A stretch of 64,000 bases of DNA, from positions 40,049,920 through 40,113,919 of the forward strand of contig LS997566.1 in the NCBI GenBank assembly GCA_000469685.2. Reading direction: 5' to 3'. The notes under the pieces are model-generated. The model was not told where the DNA came from and did no database searches. It saw nothing but the letters and a program-made list of their open reading frames with translations. Shown here one piece after another: positions 35,219-48,059 of the stretch. The position numbers were made by a program, and so were the translations under genes. Numbering within the stretch: the first letter of the stretch is position 1; every line of letters begins with the position of its first letter. This DNA is from Haemonchus contortus. Taxonomy: Eukaryota; Nematoda; Chromadorea; Rhabditida; Trichostrongylidae.

Positions 35219-36572
35219 CTGAAATCATGAGCTTACGGTAGATACGGTAGCTAGAGAGTGTGCGGAAAATTGGCACAATGCACGATTGAAAATATGTACG
35301 AACCAGTTTCAAACGAAAAATTACACGATATCTGGAACCGCAACGTACTGTAACTTTCCTATTATGATAATAATTCATAATTATTATTATATGATGTGCT
35401 AATGGGAAAATTAGAGACAGTTATGTACAGTAATACCTTTCTCGAGGTCCAGAGAAAGGCTCAGACCCACCGAAAGACAGAAATGTTGTGTCATAAGGCT
35501 CCATGAACTGCTTTTACTGCCTGCAAATTCTGATACTGGTAAATCAGTAATAATTCTTCTCTTATCGGTCATGCCAATCAAATGCTTTATGGGAACCTCT
35601 ATCAAGACGGTTCCTAGGGCAGAGAAAAACCTCTCATTAGCCGTTAGATCTACTGTCAAAATAATTTTATGAGCTTTTGGAGAGCAAAGAAAAAATTCTG
35701 ATTGCTTATCGGTCTACATCTTTTTTCTCTGATGCCTCTGTAATTTTGAACAGAATTTCTTCAGGAACAGACTTCCTCTCACACTTTGGCCATTCTTTGG
35801 CAGCTCCTACTCTCATGAAGGTTAGGGAAAGTCTTTTTTCCGAAGCTTGACATATCTTCCTCTGCAAAGTTATATGGTTCAAGTTAGACGCTTCCTCCTT
35901 AAAATTTTGGGTGGGATTTGTACTCGTGGCTAGTCCTGAGGAGAGGCCTCGAACTATTGGTCTTGTGCCCATCTATTGCTCATCCTTAACCATTGTTGAG
36001 CTACCGTTTGCCAATCCTTCGTGGCCTTCGAGCTCTCACAGCATGTATGTACGTATCTTCATTCTAGGAGGAATCCCTCCCATTTATAGGGGCTGGAAAG
36101 TAATGCATTCGGCGTTATAAGCTCTTTTTTCAAGATCCGCAACACTTGATTTTGAGTTAGATTCGCGGTAGCCTATTTATGAGCACTTGGTTGGGACTTC
36201 AGTGCTTCGATACTCTCAGGCTAATTTATTTAAACTATTCAAGGAGGATGAAGGAGGATTGGTACGAGGTATGATCACATGACAACGTGCGTTGTGAATC
36301 ATCCCTTGGAATTACCTCACCTCGACTGCTTCTAGAATTCTTTCCCGATAACCCTTTTCAATCAAAATGACGACGAAAAGAAAGCAATCTCTTTCGGGTA
36401 CCGTCTTCGTCAAATAGGAGCGCTTCGAAGCTATAACAGTGGAAAAAATCGAAATGTGGAAAGGTGTGCCATCACGTTTCGCCAATCGCATCAATACTTT
36501 AGCATTCAGAGATTAATACGTAGATTGAACAATAAAACTAAAGTTCTTGGCACTAATAAATTCCATTTCTAG
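35219..36572. other. No recognisable gene
   Basis: Open frames of up to 88 codons on both strands, none with known motifs or splice support. The segment upstream of 35217 would hold the promoter of the 70-aa gene. Confidence 0.4.
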
Positions 36573-36685
36573 CACGCGCCCCGCTTAGGACTTCCATTCT
36601 AAATCATAGTGGCGTTTGGATGGGGACAGTGTTCATTCTGGATTCGATCCACGGATTATGCGTGTGTGATAATGCTCCACTCGCC
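36573..36685 (-). repeat. SINE family 1, internally deleted
   Basis: The tail part (gacttccattctaaatcata) is joined directly to the head part (gattcgatccacgg, atgcgtgtgtgataatgc). The middle is missing. Confidence 0.6.
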
Positions 36686-36920
36686 AATACATCATAAGCG
36701 CCTTCATGTGGATTATATTTTACTACTTCTAATCTATCTTCTATGCTGCCTATTGTCAGGCTTCCTTATTTGGAAATCTTCCAAGGCACACATACAGCTG
36801 TATATTGAAATGCACCTCTGGAACGAAAGAACTTTCTTCATTACGTTCAACGCAAGTCCAAATGACTTATTCTGAATAAAGTTAATAAGAATGATTCAAT
36901 CAAATGATAATATAGCGATC

Positions 36921-37210
36921 GGTGGAGGTGGTCTAGTGACAAGTGGTGCACTATTTCACACGCATGGTCACTAGTTTGAATTCCCAAGGCATGGTTGGCC
37001 TCAAGGATGAAGGCCTGGGCCAGCCAAGCCTTGCATCCATCCGAGGTCGGTCAAATGGTACAAGACTCTTTTGGTAGGATGTAAGCACTGACTTGTACCT
37101 TGGCTGGCAACCGCAGGTATATGCAGCATACGAGTTCAAACCGGGACATCGATTTTGAATGGAAGTCGAATCAGGGGCGCATCCCTCAGATGGGATCGAT
37201 TACATAACAC
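36921..37210 (+). repeat. SINE family 1
   Basis: The head is ggtggaggtggtctagtgac with a decayed B box (agtttgaattccc). The middle is ccgaggtcggtcaaatggta, the 3' part is gcgcatccctcagatgggat. Confidence 0.8.
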
Positions 37211-37582
37211 AAAAGGCTTTATCTTCACTGAGTAAAGAAAACAAATAAAGATAATTCAACTATTATCTGCACTCGCTCAGGCCCATATCGAAGCTCAGCT
37301 ATACTAAGCACAATTGGCAAACAGAAGATGAAAACTGAGGAGAAATCGGGCGTCCAGGGAAACGAAGTTGTAACGAATGGCGCCGCTCTTCAGGCCACTG
37401 AGCCGCTTTCAAAAACTTTATGATTTATTATAAATAGGTGAATAAATATTCAATTTTTTTTTGAACGGGCTTCCAATGGTGGAATATCTAATGCGCCTCA
37501 TGGAGCACGAAAGCACTGAATTTTTTGAGGCGATTATAAGAAAGGCGAACATGGAAAATATATGGATATTTGTTGACTTTGG

Positions 37583-37645
37583 ACTCTGAATTGTAGTCGA
37601 ATGCGTAGGCACATCCTTCGAACGCGATCAATCCACGTCCGAGAA
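37583..37645 (+). repeat. SINE family 1, 3' fragment
   Basis: Matches the family tail only: agtcgaatgcgtaggcacat, gcgatcaatcc and aactttatccttcatcc. Confidence 0.5.
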
Positions 37646-37737
37646 CTTTATCCTTCATCCTTTACTTTTACATTTACACTACAACCGCTGCAGTGACCAG
37701 CGTTACATAAATAAAAGCTGAAAGGCTCAATTCACAA

Positions 37738-38050
37738 TGGTCCGGAAATTCCCCCCTGAGATGAGCCTGTGATCCCCAAGGACAGCATTAACGGCAGTGT
37801 AGGGTCAAAAAAACGGTCTAGATAGGACGTAGCAAAGGTCCCATAGCCGGCTTAGCCGACGTGCACACCCAAGGCGGACGAGTTTTCGGGGCGTCGAAGA
37901 GGCTGTAATGGAGGTATCATTCGCACTGGTACGAACACGTCCCACGCCGGCAGTTTACTGCGGCCAGCTGTACGCAATAGCACACACATTTGGACAACTC
38001 GTCCAAATACATCTTTCATGCCACTTTCGTCTCCACGTTCTCGTCCAACC
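37738..38050 (+). repeat. Dispersed repeat, family R4 (copy 2)
   Basis: Same-orientation match to 7360-7660. Together they bound a unit of about 300 bp. Confidence 0.6.
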
Positions 38051-38060
38051 TTCGATTTCA

Positions 38061-39177
38061 AAACTTCTTGAAGCCTTTCACCTTTCTGGAGACGAATTTT
38101 ACACTATTGTTGGCTATCCCATTCATTGATCGTCTAACAGTAGATAGCTCAAAACTATCATGAATTATGTCCCGATATCTTTGAGAGGAAAAGTTACAAA
38201 TCATTGAAAAAGCCATATTTTTGAAGAAGCGATACGAGGTTGGAAACTGGTGACACACCGTAGAACCGGAGTTTTTACCTATACAAAGGTCACATCATTT
38301 TTTTGCGTGATTTTATCACGCATCACCTTTGACTTATGACCTGGTTTATCATACCTTGATGACCGTCAATCATTGCCCCTTTTTTGCGATAGAAATATTA
38401 TCCCAGAAATTTCAAATTTTAGGGAAAACCCTATCGGATGAGATTTGAACTCCAACCTACCCATTTTAGGCAGCGTGCTTAACAAGAATGGCGTATATTT
38501 TACCCATGAATCAACCTGCTCTTATAAATTTAGTGAATGTAATTATTGGGGTCGAGAAAGGTTGTCAAAAACTATTCTTCCGGATCAAACTAGTTTAAGA
38601 ACGCCTGCAAGGAGCGGTTGCGGTCGAACTCCGCTTCAAGGGTTGGTATAACTTCTGATTTCAACTCGAAGATTATACTCATTTTCTACTGGATAGCCTA
38701 CGCCACAAAATGACATCAGAACACACTCGAATTTGGGTCAGAAACTGCTACGAAAGGCCAGAGCGAACCCATTCGAAACTACGATCGTGCCAACTTCTAA
38801 AATTTTGTCTTTTTATAATGTTGAAATGAATCCAAAAAGTAACACCCGCTTGGGTAATGGGTATTACTGAGAGGACGGCTACGGTGGAAGACTTCACTGC
38901 AAGAGATACACATTGCTCGAATTCCCGAGAAAGTTGCCACCACTTGAAGCAAAGAGTTGGATCACAATCCCAGGTCGTCCACACCAGATAGATTCTCAGC
39001 GTTGATTCCAATAAACTGAGAAATGTAATGCATTAATAGGTTTGGGGTGCGCCATGCACTCTGCTTTTTCGTCTGATGGCTCATGGGTTTCACCCTATAC
39101 ATGCACTATATCGTTTATAACGAGGAAAGTACAGCAACTGGCAATTATACATCAATCTAGCCACTTATCTGGTTATA
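38061..39177. other. No recognisable gene
   Basis: Short open frames; a small palindrome gcgtgattttatcacgc near 38306-38322. Confidence 0.4.
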
Positions 39178-39484
39178 CAGTGCGTTTCATAATTATAAGG
39201 TCACCCTCAATTTTTGCACTTTCAAAAAAAGTAATCATTAAGGATTTTTCTAGCATCATGAACAGATTCCTCAGCACGAATAACCCAGGTATCCGTTTCT
39301 TAGCCGCTGCTGCATTCTTCTGAACTTTTTTAGAACAGTTTATCGGTTTTTGCACCGTTTCATAATTATAAGGTCACCCTGAGAAAGTGAACGATTATTA
39401 ACGAAAGAGAGGAAATTTCGTGTTTGAAGATACTTGTAAAGGTAAGCGTGTGTAGCAAAGGCATTTCTAAACCTGACTGTCAAC

Positions 39485-39955
39485 ATGGCTCGTTGTCATC
39501 TGCTTTCCTCTGATGAGAAGGCTCATCATGAAGGTGGGCTCTGTACTCGAGCCATTTCCAGGCAAATAGAGAGATCCCCTCGGCCCATTCGCAGATTTCT
39601 AAAGAGTTCTTATGTCGTTAGATATAACACCGACTGTGGACACCCATGGAAGATTACTACCCGTAGCGAACGGAAAATTCTGAGGACTGCTTCCAACAGT
39701 ACGTCCTCCTTGAACCAGATCCGATCGGAAATAAACCTCTCTGTGTCGAAAACTACAGTCAGGAGAGCAGTGAGAAGATGCGAGAACATCACCAGGCAAG
39801 CAATGGAGATGGTGCCACGGATCACCGATCGCCACAGAGAGGCTCGACTCGGATTTGCAAAGATGAACCAGGGGAGAGATTGGGCAAAGGTAGATCTGCA
39901 TCGAAATCTCACCATAGAGCTGAATAATCCCTACTCAGGTCGTCTTTTCGGATGA
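39485..39955 (+). pseudogene. Tc3-like transposase N-terminal part, copy 2
   Basis: The DNA-binding half begins MARCHLLSSDEKAHHE and has SVSKTTVRRAVRRCENI. Homology ends at RDWAK (39889), followed by the 49-base intron. The catalytic half downstream is in broken frames (for instance 40051-40275 and 40300-40497). Confidence 0.85.
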
Positions 39956-40299
39956 AAAGAAATTCAATCTGACGGAAACAAGCGGTACTAACGCGACTTG
40001 AGGAAGGAACCAGTCTACTTCAGCCGTCGCAATTTCGGTGGAGGAAGTCTATGGTGTGGGGTGCATTCTGCAATGATGTCGTGTTGTATCTACCTGTCGT
40101 GAGCTGCAGTATGGATTGCACGGCTTCCCAGAACGTCTTGGAGCATCATCTAGTACCCTTTCTAAGCCGTGGCCGTCACCTCAATTATGTCTTTCAACAA
40201 GACAACGCCTCCATCCACGTGAGCCGTGTGACGAGTGAGTGGCTTCAAGGCCAAAACATAAGCGTTCTGCCATGACCAGCCTGTCCCGATCTCAATCCG

Positions 40300-40497
40300 A
40301 TGGAAAATATCTGGGGCGTAATAGTCAGACAGGTTTATGCGAATAACCGTCAGTTCCAAGGCACAGAAGAGCTGAAGCGAGCAGTTATCGAAGCATGGAG
40401 AGCAATCGGTGAAGAAAATCTTCGAAACCTAGTTTCTAATATGCCACGCAGGCCCTTTGATGTTGCTCTTAAACAAGGAGGAGCTATAGATTATTAA
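40300..40497 (+). pseudogene. Tc3-like transposase C-terminal part, copy 2
   Basis: MENIWGVIVRQVYANNRQF includes the Glu of DD34E. The helical tail (LRNLVSNMPRRPFDVALKQ) reaches the natural stop at 40497. The homologous piece in copy 1 is 31385-31567. Confidence 0.85.
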
Positions 40498-40755
40498 CTG
40501 TTGTACATAAGTCATTAACATTGATAAATCATTTATTTCCTCAGGGTGACCTTATAATTATGAAACGGTGCAAAAGCCGACACTATCTTTAAAAAATTCG
40601 TGAAAAATTTGAGGTGAAGGATATTGCGACCAAAATTTGAGTACGGAGGTACATTGTGACAAGTTATCTACCAGTGTTCGCCAAAAATTCCATTCTGGCT
40701 GCTTTCTCCGGAATCGCAAAAATCTGGGGTGACCTTATAATTATGAAACGCACTG

Positions 40756-41928
40756 TATGTCGGCGCTGTTCGCATACGGTATAACCGTATGGGAGAATGA
40801 TCAATATAATTGTTAGGGAATGGATTGGGTGGGAGATTGGCAGTACCCAGGGTAAAAGCTCAGTTCGGTTCAAGGTATCCCTGCCTATGGCTGGAGTATT
40901 GTCTTAGGATGTTTTTTGACAAGTACTACCTATGATTGACAGCTTCAACTACTAGTTTCTGTCTTTTACAAGAACTAGTACTAGTTTTTATTATATGGTA
41001 TAGTTACAAGCTAACAACAGCTATCACTGAGTAGGAGTAAGCATATTGAAGCATTACTGTACACCAAAAAGAAGTCCAGACACGAAAGCATAGAAACCTC
41101 AAGAATACAGTGCTAACAGTACTTTACCTGACTTCGTTTCTTTCCGAATTCATGTAGGAGAAATGTAAGACATAGGAGAACAGACCCCTGGCAGTTTCCC
41201 ACCACCATTTACCCTACTGGTAAGAAATGTTCACGATAAATACCAATAGAACCTGGTAGAAGAGGGTGGGCGAAAGGGAGTGGGAGGTAGCGCACCTATC
41301 GCCACCACAATCAGAGGTCGAAGAGTGAACGTGAATTGAGTTGTGCGCTACTCTGTCTCGTCATCTACCAGACAACCGACCGGGGCGGGACTACCGATTA
41401 TTGACAACGGTACAGGTAGGTGATTTGTTCAGGTTTTGACTAGGGGAAAAAAACTTACGCACGAAGGAAATTTAATTAGAAACAAAGAAAAATAGGACAT
41501 CAGTTCGTTCCCGTACCCGTTTAAGGAATTACGACAATGTACCGGAAGTGAAAAGCGTATCCAACAAGCACGGTTACAGTCAAGTGGTTAGGGGAAAAGT
41601 AATTTTGCAATCACTTTCATTTTTATTTTTTTTTTTCTCAAAAAAATAGGCGACGGAATGTACCCAATTTCATGAATTCTTTCAAAATTTAAAATTTGAC
41701 AGTGAAAAGCGGGGCAAAGAATGGGACCCAAAATTTATGGTAGTATCTAAAATGCTACACATTGCGCCAACAGGAGGATAATGGTGGGGCGAAGTGCTCC
41801 CGGATCAATTCACATTATCCCAGTCGATACTTGTACCCATTCTGGACTGGTTGTTTCACAGTATATCTGTCCTAAAAGGCTATGGAGGCTGGTTCCTATG
41901 TATCCTGCCCGCTAATCATTTCGTACTA
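40756..41928. other. No recognisable gene
   Basis: Between two transposons. Short open frames and A/T runs; nothing recognised. Confidence 0.4.
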
Positions 41929-43177
41929 GGGTTGCCTTTTATATTTTGAGATTTGGCAAGACTAGTGTAGCAATCTAGCAACTGAGACCAGTATCGTAAA
42001 GTTTGACTATTTTTAGGTTACGTTGCGAAATTTGAGCGCGATTTGTTCTGTTTACACTAAGTTATAAGATTTTGTTTAGGCCAGGTTATGGGGTAGAACC
42101 GTGAGCATTTTCGCGCGACTATTTTCCTCAACTTTCGACGTGGACTATTTCAACAACAATGCACGGATGAACTCAGTTCAATTTTTGGTGATGAGGCTTC
42201 ATCCAAGACCAGTGTTTATCGATGGTACAGTGAGTTCACCCGAGGTCGTAGTTCACTCGAAGAAGAATTTCGTGGAGGTGGTCCAAAATCAGTTGTTGTT
42301 CCGGAAACCGTTGATACTGTGCACAAACAAATATTGCAAGAGAGTCATGTGGCCTATCGTGAGATTGGGACAACCTTAGGCATTAGTGGGACCAGCATAT
42401 ATTCAATTTTGCATGAACGTTTGACTGTAAAAAAATTGTTTTTGAAAAATTTGTCGATCCTCCAGAAAAGGGACTCGTGTCGATTGATCGAAAGAAATGC
42501 TCAAAAAATACGATCGCGGTGCTTCGAAACACGTCTATAGCATCGAAACAGATGACGGATCATGGATTTCTGCGTATGAGCCCGAAAGGAAACAGCAGTC
42601 GACCGTATGGGTATTCCAAGATGAGCCACATCCAACAAAAGCCGTCCGCGCACCAGCACTTCCGAGAAATCGACCTACTGTTTCTTTGGAAAAACTGGAC
42701 ATGTCGCAACCGTACCACTAGGACAAGCAGAACAGTCAATTCTGAGTGGTATACCACCATTTGTTTGTCAGTTGACTTTCAAAAAATCAGGGAAAAAAAT
42801 TGCTGCAGACGGAACACTCTTCACCCCGACAATGCGAGCTCCCACACATCGGCTCAAACAACTCCATTTTTGAGCACTCAAAACAACGATTTGACAGGTC
42901 ATAAGCCATGTAGCCCCCGGGTGACTTCTTCTCATCCCGTACGTAAAAAATAAAATGGGAAGTCAACGTTTTTCGACACCTGAAGAAGCCGTTGATGCGT
43001 TCAGAATCCATGTTTTAGAGTTACCTACATCAGAGTGGCAAAAGTGCTCCGAAAATTGGTTCGAGCCCATGCAAGAGTGTATAGATCTTAATGTGGAGAA
43101 TTTTGAAAGGCAGTAAACCGGTTTTCAATAAATATTATTTGTTTCGGTTCTCAAATCTCAAAATATAAAAGGCAACC
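41929..43177 (+). mobile_element. mariner transposon, full-length but frameshifted
   Basis: The ends are gttgccttttatattttgag and its inverse (25-26 bp), with TA on both sides (41927-41928, 43178-43179). Length 1249 bp, usual for mariner. Coding pieces in order: FLVMRLHPRPVFI-like N-terminus, HVAYREIGTTLGISGTSIY (HTH), IETDDGSWISAYEPERKQQS (first Asp), TVNSEWYTTIC, LHPDNASSHTSAQT (second Asp), and a C-terminus near SEWQKCSENWF. At least three frame changes separate them. The similarity to hookworm mariner elements is from general knowledge; the subfamily was not tested. Confidence 0.92.
42477..42953 (+). pseudogene. mariner transposase catalytic-region fragment
   Basis: From about residue 85 this frame reads TVNSEWYTTICLSVDFQKIR and LHPDNASSHTSAQTTPFLST, the block with the second catalytic Asp. 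The start of the frame is out of register with the protein; the first Asp block is in frame 42497-42721. The third Asp block (PYSPDLAPND in the family) is lost to a frame change. Confidence 0.85.
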
Positions 43178-43509
43178 TACGTAGAGGCTGATGCTTGTCG
43201 AAATGATTCTGAATAGAAGCCCCATGCCTGGCTTATCGCAAGAGGCAGACTGGAGAAAGACGCCTCATGCTACCCGATCTTCTCGAGATTGAAAACGAAA
43301 AAACTGAACTTTGGGGAGGGGTACCTAATATTCCAATAGTGACTATCAAAGCTCTGCTGCCCTTGCTCTGCATGTTTGGTAGAGATTTCCCGAACGGGAA
43401 CGAATTTTCGGTATGGCAATCTGGTTCATCCAGAATGAAACACATAGGATCTGAAGCTTCACGGGCACTACAAAGGGCAAAAGATAAAACCAACGCTATG
43501 GTTGGTTCC

Positions 43510-43775
43510 GTTTTAAGGTGCACACCCGCATTCGACTTCCACTCTGAATCGTAATGATGGTTTAAATGTGTATATGGAATATACGATGACTTTCAGTGTC
43601 CAATTGATGTGCGAATTGATACCCTTATTCTCTTTGATACAAAGCTGTCACCAGCCAAACGCTCCATAAGGGATGGAAGGCTTGATTGTTCAGTACAGAC
43701 ATTGAATGGGATTCGATCCCAGGACCATAAGTGTGATAAGGCATATCATTTGCCAAATACCTAGCCCGTCACATA
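43510..43775 (-). repeat. SINE family 1, diverged
   Basis: Antisense match: cattcgacttccactctgaa, gatggaaggcttgattg and gggattcgatcccaggacca near the head. Confidence 0.6.
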
Positions 43776-44871
43776 TATGACCTATCAAAAAAAGGAGGTG
43801 GGAGGGTGATTGAGAATGGTCACTGGGCGTTCAAGCCGGACGAACCACTGGCAGGATACTGTAAGAGCGAGGTTGTCGTACTGAAATCCGTTCCACATCA
43901 CTGAGGTAGGATATGCTTTTACTTGCTCCAATTAGGTCTTTCAAATACAGCCAATGGCCATACACCCCCGATAAAGTACTTTAAGATTTGCCTTAAAGTT
44001 GGAACAACGGTCTTGACTTTCTTGAGGCACAGGTATGTAGCAGATGAGTACCTACCTTTCGCATGAGTCAGGTAAGAGAAAGTGCAAAATGAATTTTTCT
44101 GTCACAAACTGGAACTAGTAATGGCTTAAGAGTTACCTCACCCACTTCAGGTCAATTGCGTTGAGAGAAAGAATGTTCTGCCCCCAATATCAACAAGATG
44201 AGCCACACACTCAACATCCTTGAAGCTTAACTCGAACTCGAAATCTCATCTTTCAGAATGGTCCAAGGAGATTGAGAGGCTGTACCGTAGCACGGTTTTT
44301 GGGACCATTCTGATAGTAGTGAAGCGAGACCGTAAACGAGGTCTAAAAAAGTTTTGATGGCACTGAATCGTGGTAAGGCTTCGTCGGTCAGGAACCGGAT
44401 TCGATCTAGTTAATCGCTTAGGATCTGATTGCCCTTTTCACAATCACTCCTAATTTCTGAGCGCTTTTGGCCTCCCGAAAAGAGAGACTTTTCAGGATTT
44501 TCATGGAAATAATGTACTCCGAGGAGGACGTGCTGTCCAATTGCGTACATGGGGCGGTGATGCCATTTATTTGAATTAGCTGGTCCAATTGAATTCTCCA
44601 AGATGTATTAACCCGATTTCGACTGTACCTAACCCCTAAGTCTTTGAGGGGCAGGAGTGGGTCATTGAATCTCGAAATAGTGGTTTCCAACAAAATGCAA
44701 AAATTGAGAGTACTTCTGAGAATTATAGTTAGTGCCAAAAGATATCGCCTTGTATTATCTTACATTACTAGGTGCTATCAACTGTGATCTTAAGCTATAT
44801 TATATTGATACGGCATTATCGGTAACTATCTCCCTTTGAAATAAGCAAGAAAAAGAGCAGATGAAGGATAA
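43776..44871. other. No recognisable gene
   Basis: Short open frames only. The 106-codon minus frame 44738-44418 has no recognisable motif. Confidence 0.4.
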
Positions 44872-45170
44872 AGTTTCTGGCGTTAATAAACCTCTTTTTT
44901 GTAATACGCCCCCCATTCGACATCCATTCTGAATCGTTGTGGGGTTTTGAACGTGGGTGACCTACCCATGCGACGACTTGTGGGTGGGCAGCCAAATAGT
45001 CTGGGACTCTATCTTCTATCTCTATCTCTATCTCTATCTTCACGAGACTGACCCCGATTCACTAAACCCGAAGGGATGGATGGTTTGGTTGGCTCAGGCG
45101 GATATCAATCGGTGACTGATCCCGGCTGCATACGTTGCGTCGTAAATGTCACTTGCCACTCTAGGTGGGC
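44872..45170 (-). repeat. SINE family 1, diverged, with internal TCTATC microsatellite
   Basis: Tail ggcgttaataaacctc, cattcgacatccattctgaa, then a tctatc run at 45010-45042 replacing the deoxy-gtctggga part, and a head near gtcacttgccact. Confidence 0.65.
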
Positions 45171-46544
45171 AGACGCTTGGGTAAGTGGTTAACCTTCCTC
45201 CCAATTAATTTGATGTATCCACTGATAGAAGACATATCTGGGAGGTTTATCAGCTGTTCTGTTAGATGGCGATTCCACATCCCCTCACATTCTCGAGAGG
45301 TGGTCAAGCGCAAGATTGGTACCAAAGACTAATCGGCTTCTGCAGACGTACCTGCTTCTTTACCTATCATACATGTCCTTTCGGGAGTTAATCCTCATCT
45401 AATTCCTGTCTAGTCTGTTCTTTTTGCAAGACCCTACTCTTTTCATCTTATTTGCACACAGATCTCGCTACAAGTACAAATAAGTACATACAAATGAACG
45501 GTATTCGAGTATCCGATCAGAGGACAAACCCACTATTTCCCATGGCTGAGCTCTTCGAATTAGACACCGTTAATTGATTCCCATACCTCTTCCGGGAGGG
45601 ATGAATGCAGAAATACGGGTTATAGTGCCTCAGACCTCGGACGAGCCCTGCCTTCAGTAGTTTTTCTGAATCTCAGAGACCTTTGAATGCGTACTTTCGT
45701 CGTGTAGCGGGTGGTTGACCTCGACAGTAGCAGTATCTACCAGCCGAAATCATTCAGATGAAGCTAATCACTCCAGCGGAGGTAGTGGAACTCACTATAA
45801 AACCATATAAGGCTTTCTAGTCATGACTACCATTTTTGAACTGAGGCTGTCCTGAACTTCTGATAGTCATAGAGGAAGTGAGCCACAATTCCTCCTTGAA
45901 TGGATACGAGATAGTAGAAGATGACCCCGCCACCCCACAAGCAGTTCAGGGTACGATTCCGTCCGAATCGGTTTATATTTTTCATCTCGCCCACAATTTC
46001 ACTTTTGTTGGTGGGGGGAAGAAGGTTGGCTGGGGAACCTTCGTAGCGAAAGCATGGCGTATCTTAGTAACAGAGATCCTTTTGCCCTATCATTGCCTAA
46101 TGAACTTCGGAGTGAGACGATTTAGGCTCCACACGGATTGAATTGAAATTGCAAACCGTGAGATGTAATCGGTCAGACAACAAATGCTATTATATAATAA
46201 TGAGAAAATTTTAAAAATATACAGAAAGTCCACTTTTGTAGCGTAGAAATTCTTATCAGCACTTATTTTCAACCACAGTTGACTAGAAGGGATTAGAATA
46301 CGGATAGGTAGAGAATGTAGATGCAATTTGAAAGGTCGTGAACTCGATCAGGGGTTCGAATGTCAATTAGCTGATGTGTTTGCGAAAAAAGTCAACGATC
46401 GACTGGTTCTTTGTTTGAAGCCATCAAGTTGCATTTCGTTTTTTATTTACCTTCACACCGGGATTCAGATGGAGTCAGATAGCGAGGGCATTTCTGTAGA
46501 TTGAAATGAGCTAAGCTCAAGGTTGCTTGAGACTCTCGCGCTAT
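45171..46544. other. No recognisable gene
   Basis: Short open frames; no motif recognised. Confidence 0.4.
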
Positions 46545-46780
46545 CATATTCATGGTCCAAGGATCAAATTCAATATCGACATTCGCCCAGATCGATCAGG
46601 CCCTCCATCCGCTAAGGATCGTGGTACCAAACTGGTTAGGGAGAATAGAATCAATCACTTGTTCATTGGCAAGTCATTGTATAGGGCCACAAACGCTTTT
46701 GGAAACGCCACACGAATCTGAATTGGAAACGGTTGCGAGGCGCATTACTAAAAAGAGTGGATAACCCCGAAAGGCCTTGC
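46545..46780 (+). repeat. SINE family 1, diverged
   Basis: Sense match starting catggtccaaggatcaaatt, then cattcgcccagatcgatcag, aagtcattgtatagggccac and gcgaggcgcattac. Confidence 0.55.
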
Positions 46781-47194
46781 CCCGTACTATTCTGTAAGTC
46801 CTTGAAGATACAGTAAGGACATGATTTTGCTCAGAAATGATGGTTTTTGGATGATATTTACTCTACTTATAACTTGTAACTGAGCGACGAACGACAAACG
46901 AATGTCTTTACTTTCGCTCTCCTGCCTGATAGCAGATGAGCGACTTCGGCAAAAAATAGAACGAAGTTGAACGGGTGCATTACTGAACGATAATCTTTTT
47001 TGCAAACCGTACAAACGCTGGCGACCCATCTGAACTTTGAGCTACGCCCGCATTTCGAAACTGTTGTAAGCCTCCGAATCAGTCTCAGAATTTTCATAAG
47101 GAATTATGTGAAATTACTACGATTTGAAAAAAGAGTGTATGGCGTATCTTAGACATTTGGCAATCAAAAAAGTCTGAAAGCTTTTTGGTATCAA

Positions 47195-47445
47195 CCAAGC
47201 CGGCTTGTTGACATGAGCCACTTATTTGACTTCCATTCAGAATCGTCGTGGCGTTATGAAAGCTTAAGTGGCCGACACAGTGACCTGCAAAGGTCAGCCG
47301 ATGTGCAAGTCAGTACTTTTTCATCCCAGACGAGTCTGGTATCAACTACCCGATACCCCAAAGGAAGGGGTGGGTATCAAACGGCGACTCGATCCCAGGA
47401 GCATGCGTAATAAGTGTGAGCCACTTGGCAGTACACCACCTTAGA
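47195..47445 (-). repeat. SINE family 1, moderately diverged
   Basis: ttgacttccattcagaatcg, ggtcagccgatgtgcaagtc, cccagacgagtctggtatca and gactcgatcccaggagcatg run in family order, antisense. Confidence 0.75.
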
Positions 47446-48059
47446 CAGAACTTTGGGGGTATACATGACCTGCATATGTAGTTATAATCTCTCTGACCAC
47501 TCGAATAATCTCGAATTCCAGCACCTCGGGCACCGGACACAGCAAAGAGCAAACCAATGGCACCCACTTCTCAGCATATATTGTTCAACCAGGTGGTAAT
47601 ACCCCTCCTGCTACTTGTTTACAGCACACTTCGTTGAGAATACTCTTTACGGATGTTCTAATCTAGTAAATAAACAATTGACAAAGTTAGGGGGAGTACA
47701 GCGTCGCAGTCAGCCGATTTACTCAGTCCAGAAATCAGATCCGGGGTCGAACTCCACCTACGCAAACAAGCTCATCTGGTCTTGTGTATATAACTGCTAT
47801 ATTATTCAATAGGAATCAGACTAGAGAAATAAAAAAAGAGTTACTACGACTAAGTGAAAAAATTGTGCATTATTGACTAATTTTCGATTTGAATACCTAA
47901 GATCTGATTTTAAAAGTGACTGAAGACACCTATGGGACAGTGAATAGAACAAACGAGCAATCGAATAGCTACTCAGATTGTGGATGAGATTTGTGTGAGT
48001 GGCGTATCCGAAGGGAATTGATCGATAAGAAGCAAATTATATTCGTATTGTATGTGTGG

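Larger units (their letters stand above)
39178..40755 (+). mobile_element. Tc3-like transposon, copy 2 (TA-flanked, transposase broken)
   Basis: Same ends and IR/DR layout as 30270-31841, with TA at 39176-39177 and 40756-40757. The transposase starts at 39485, with an intron at 39890-39938 (gtagatc..tactcag). The first Asp is in FSDEKKFNL, the second in QQDNASIHVS (about 40200), the Glu in NPMENIWGVIV (about 40300). A frameshift and a TAA after NLT, and a second frameshift before the MVWGAF block, match copy 1 exactly. This copy lacks the 10-base deletion, so it is closer to the ancestor. Confidence 0.93.
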
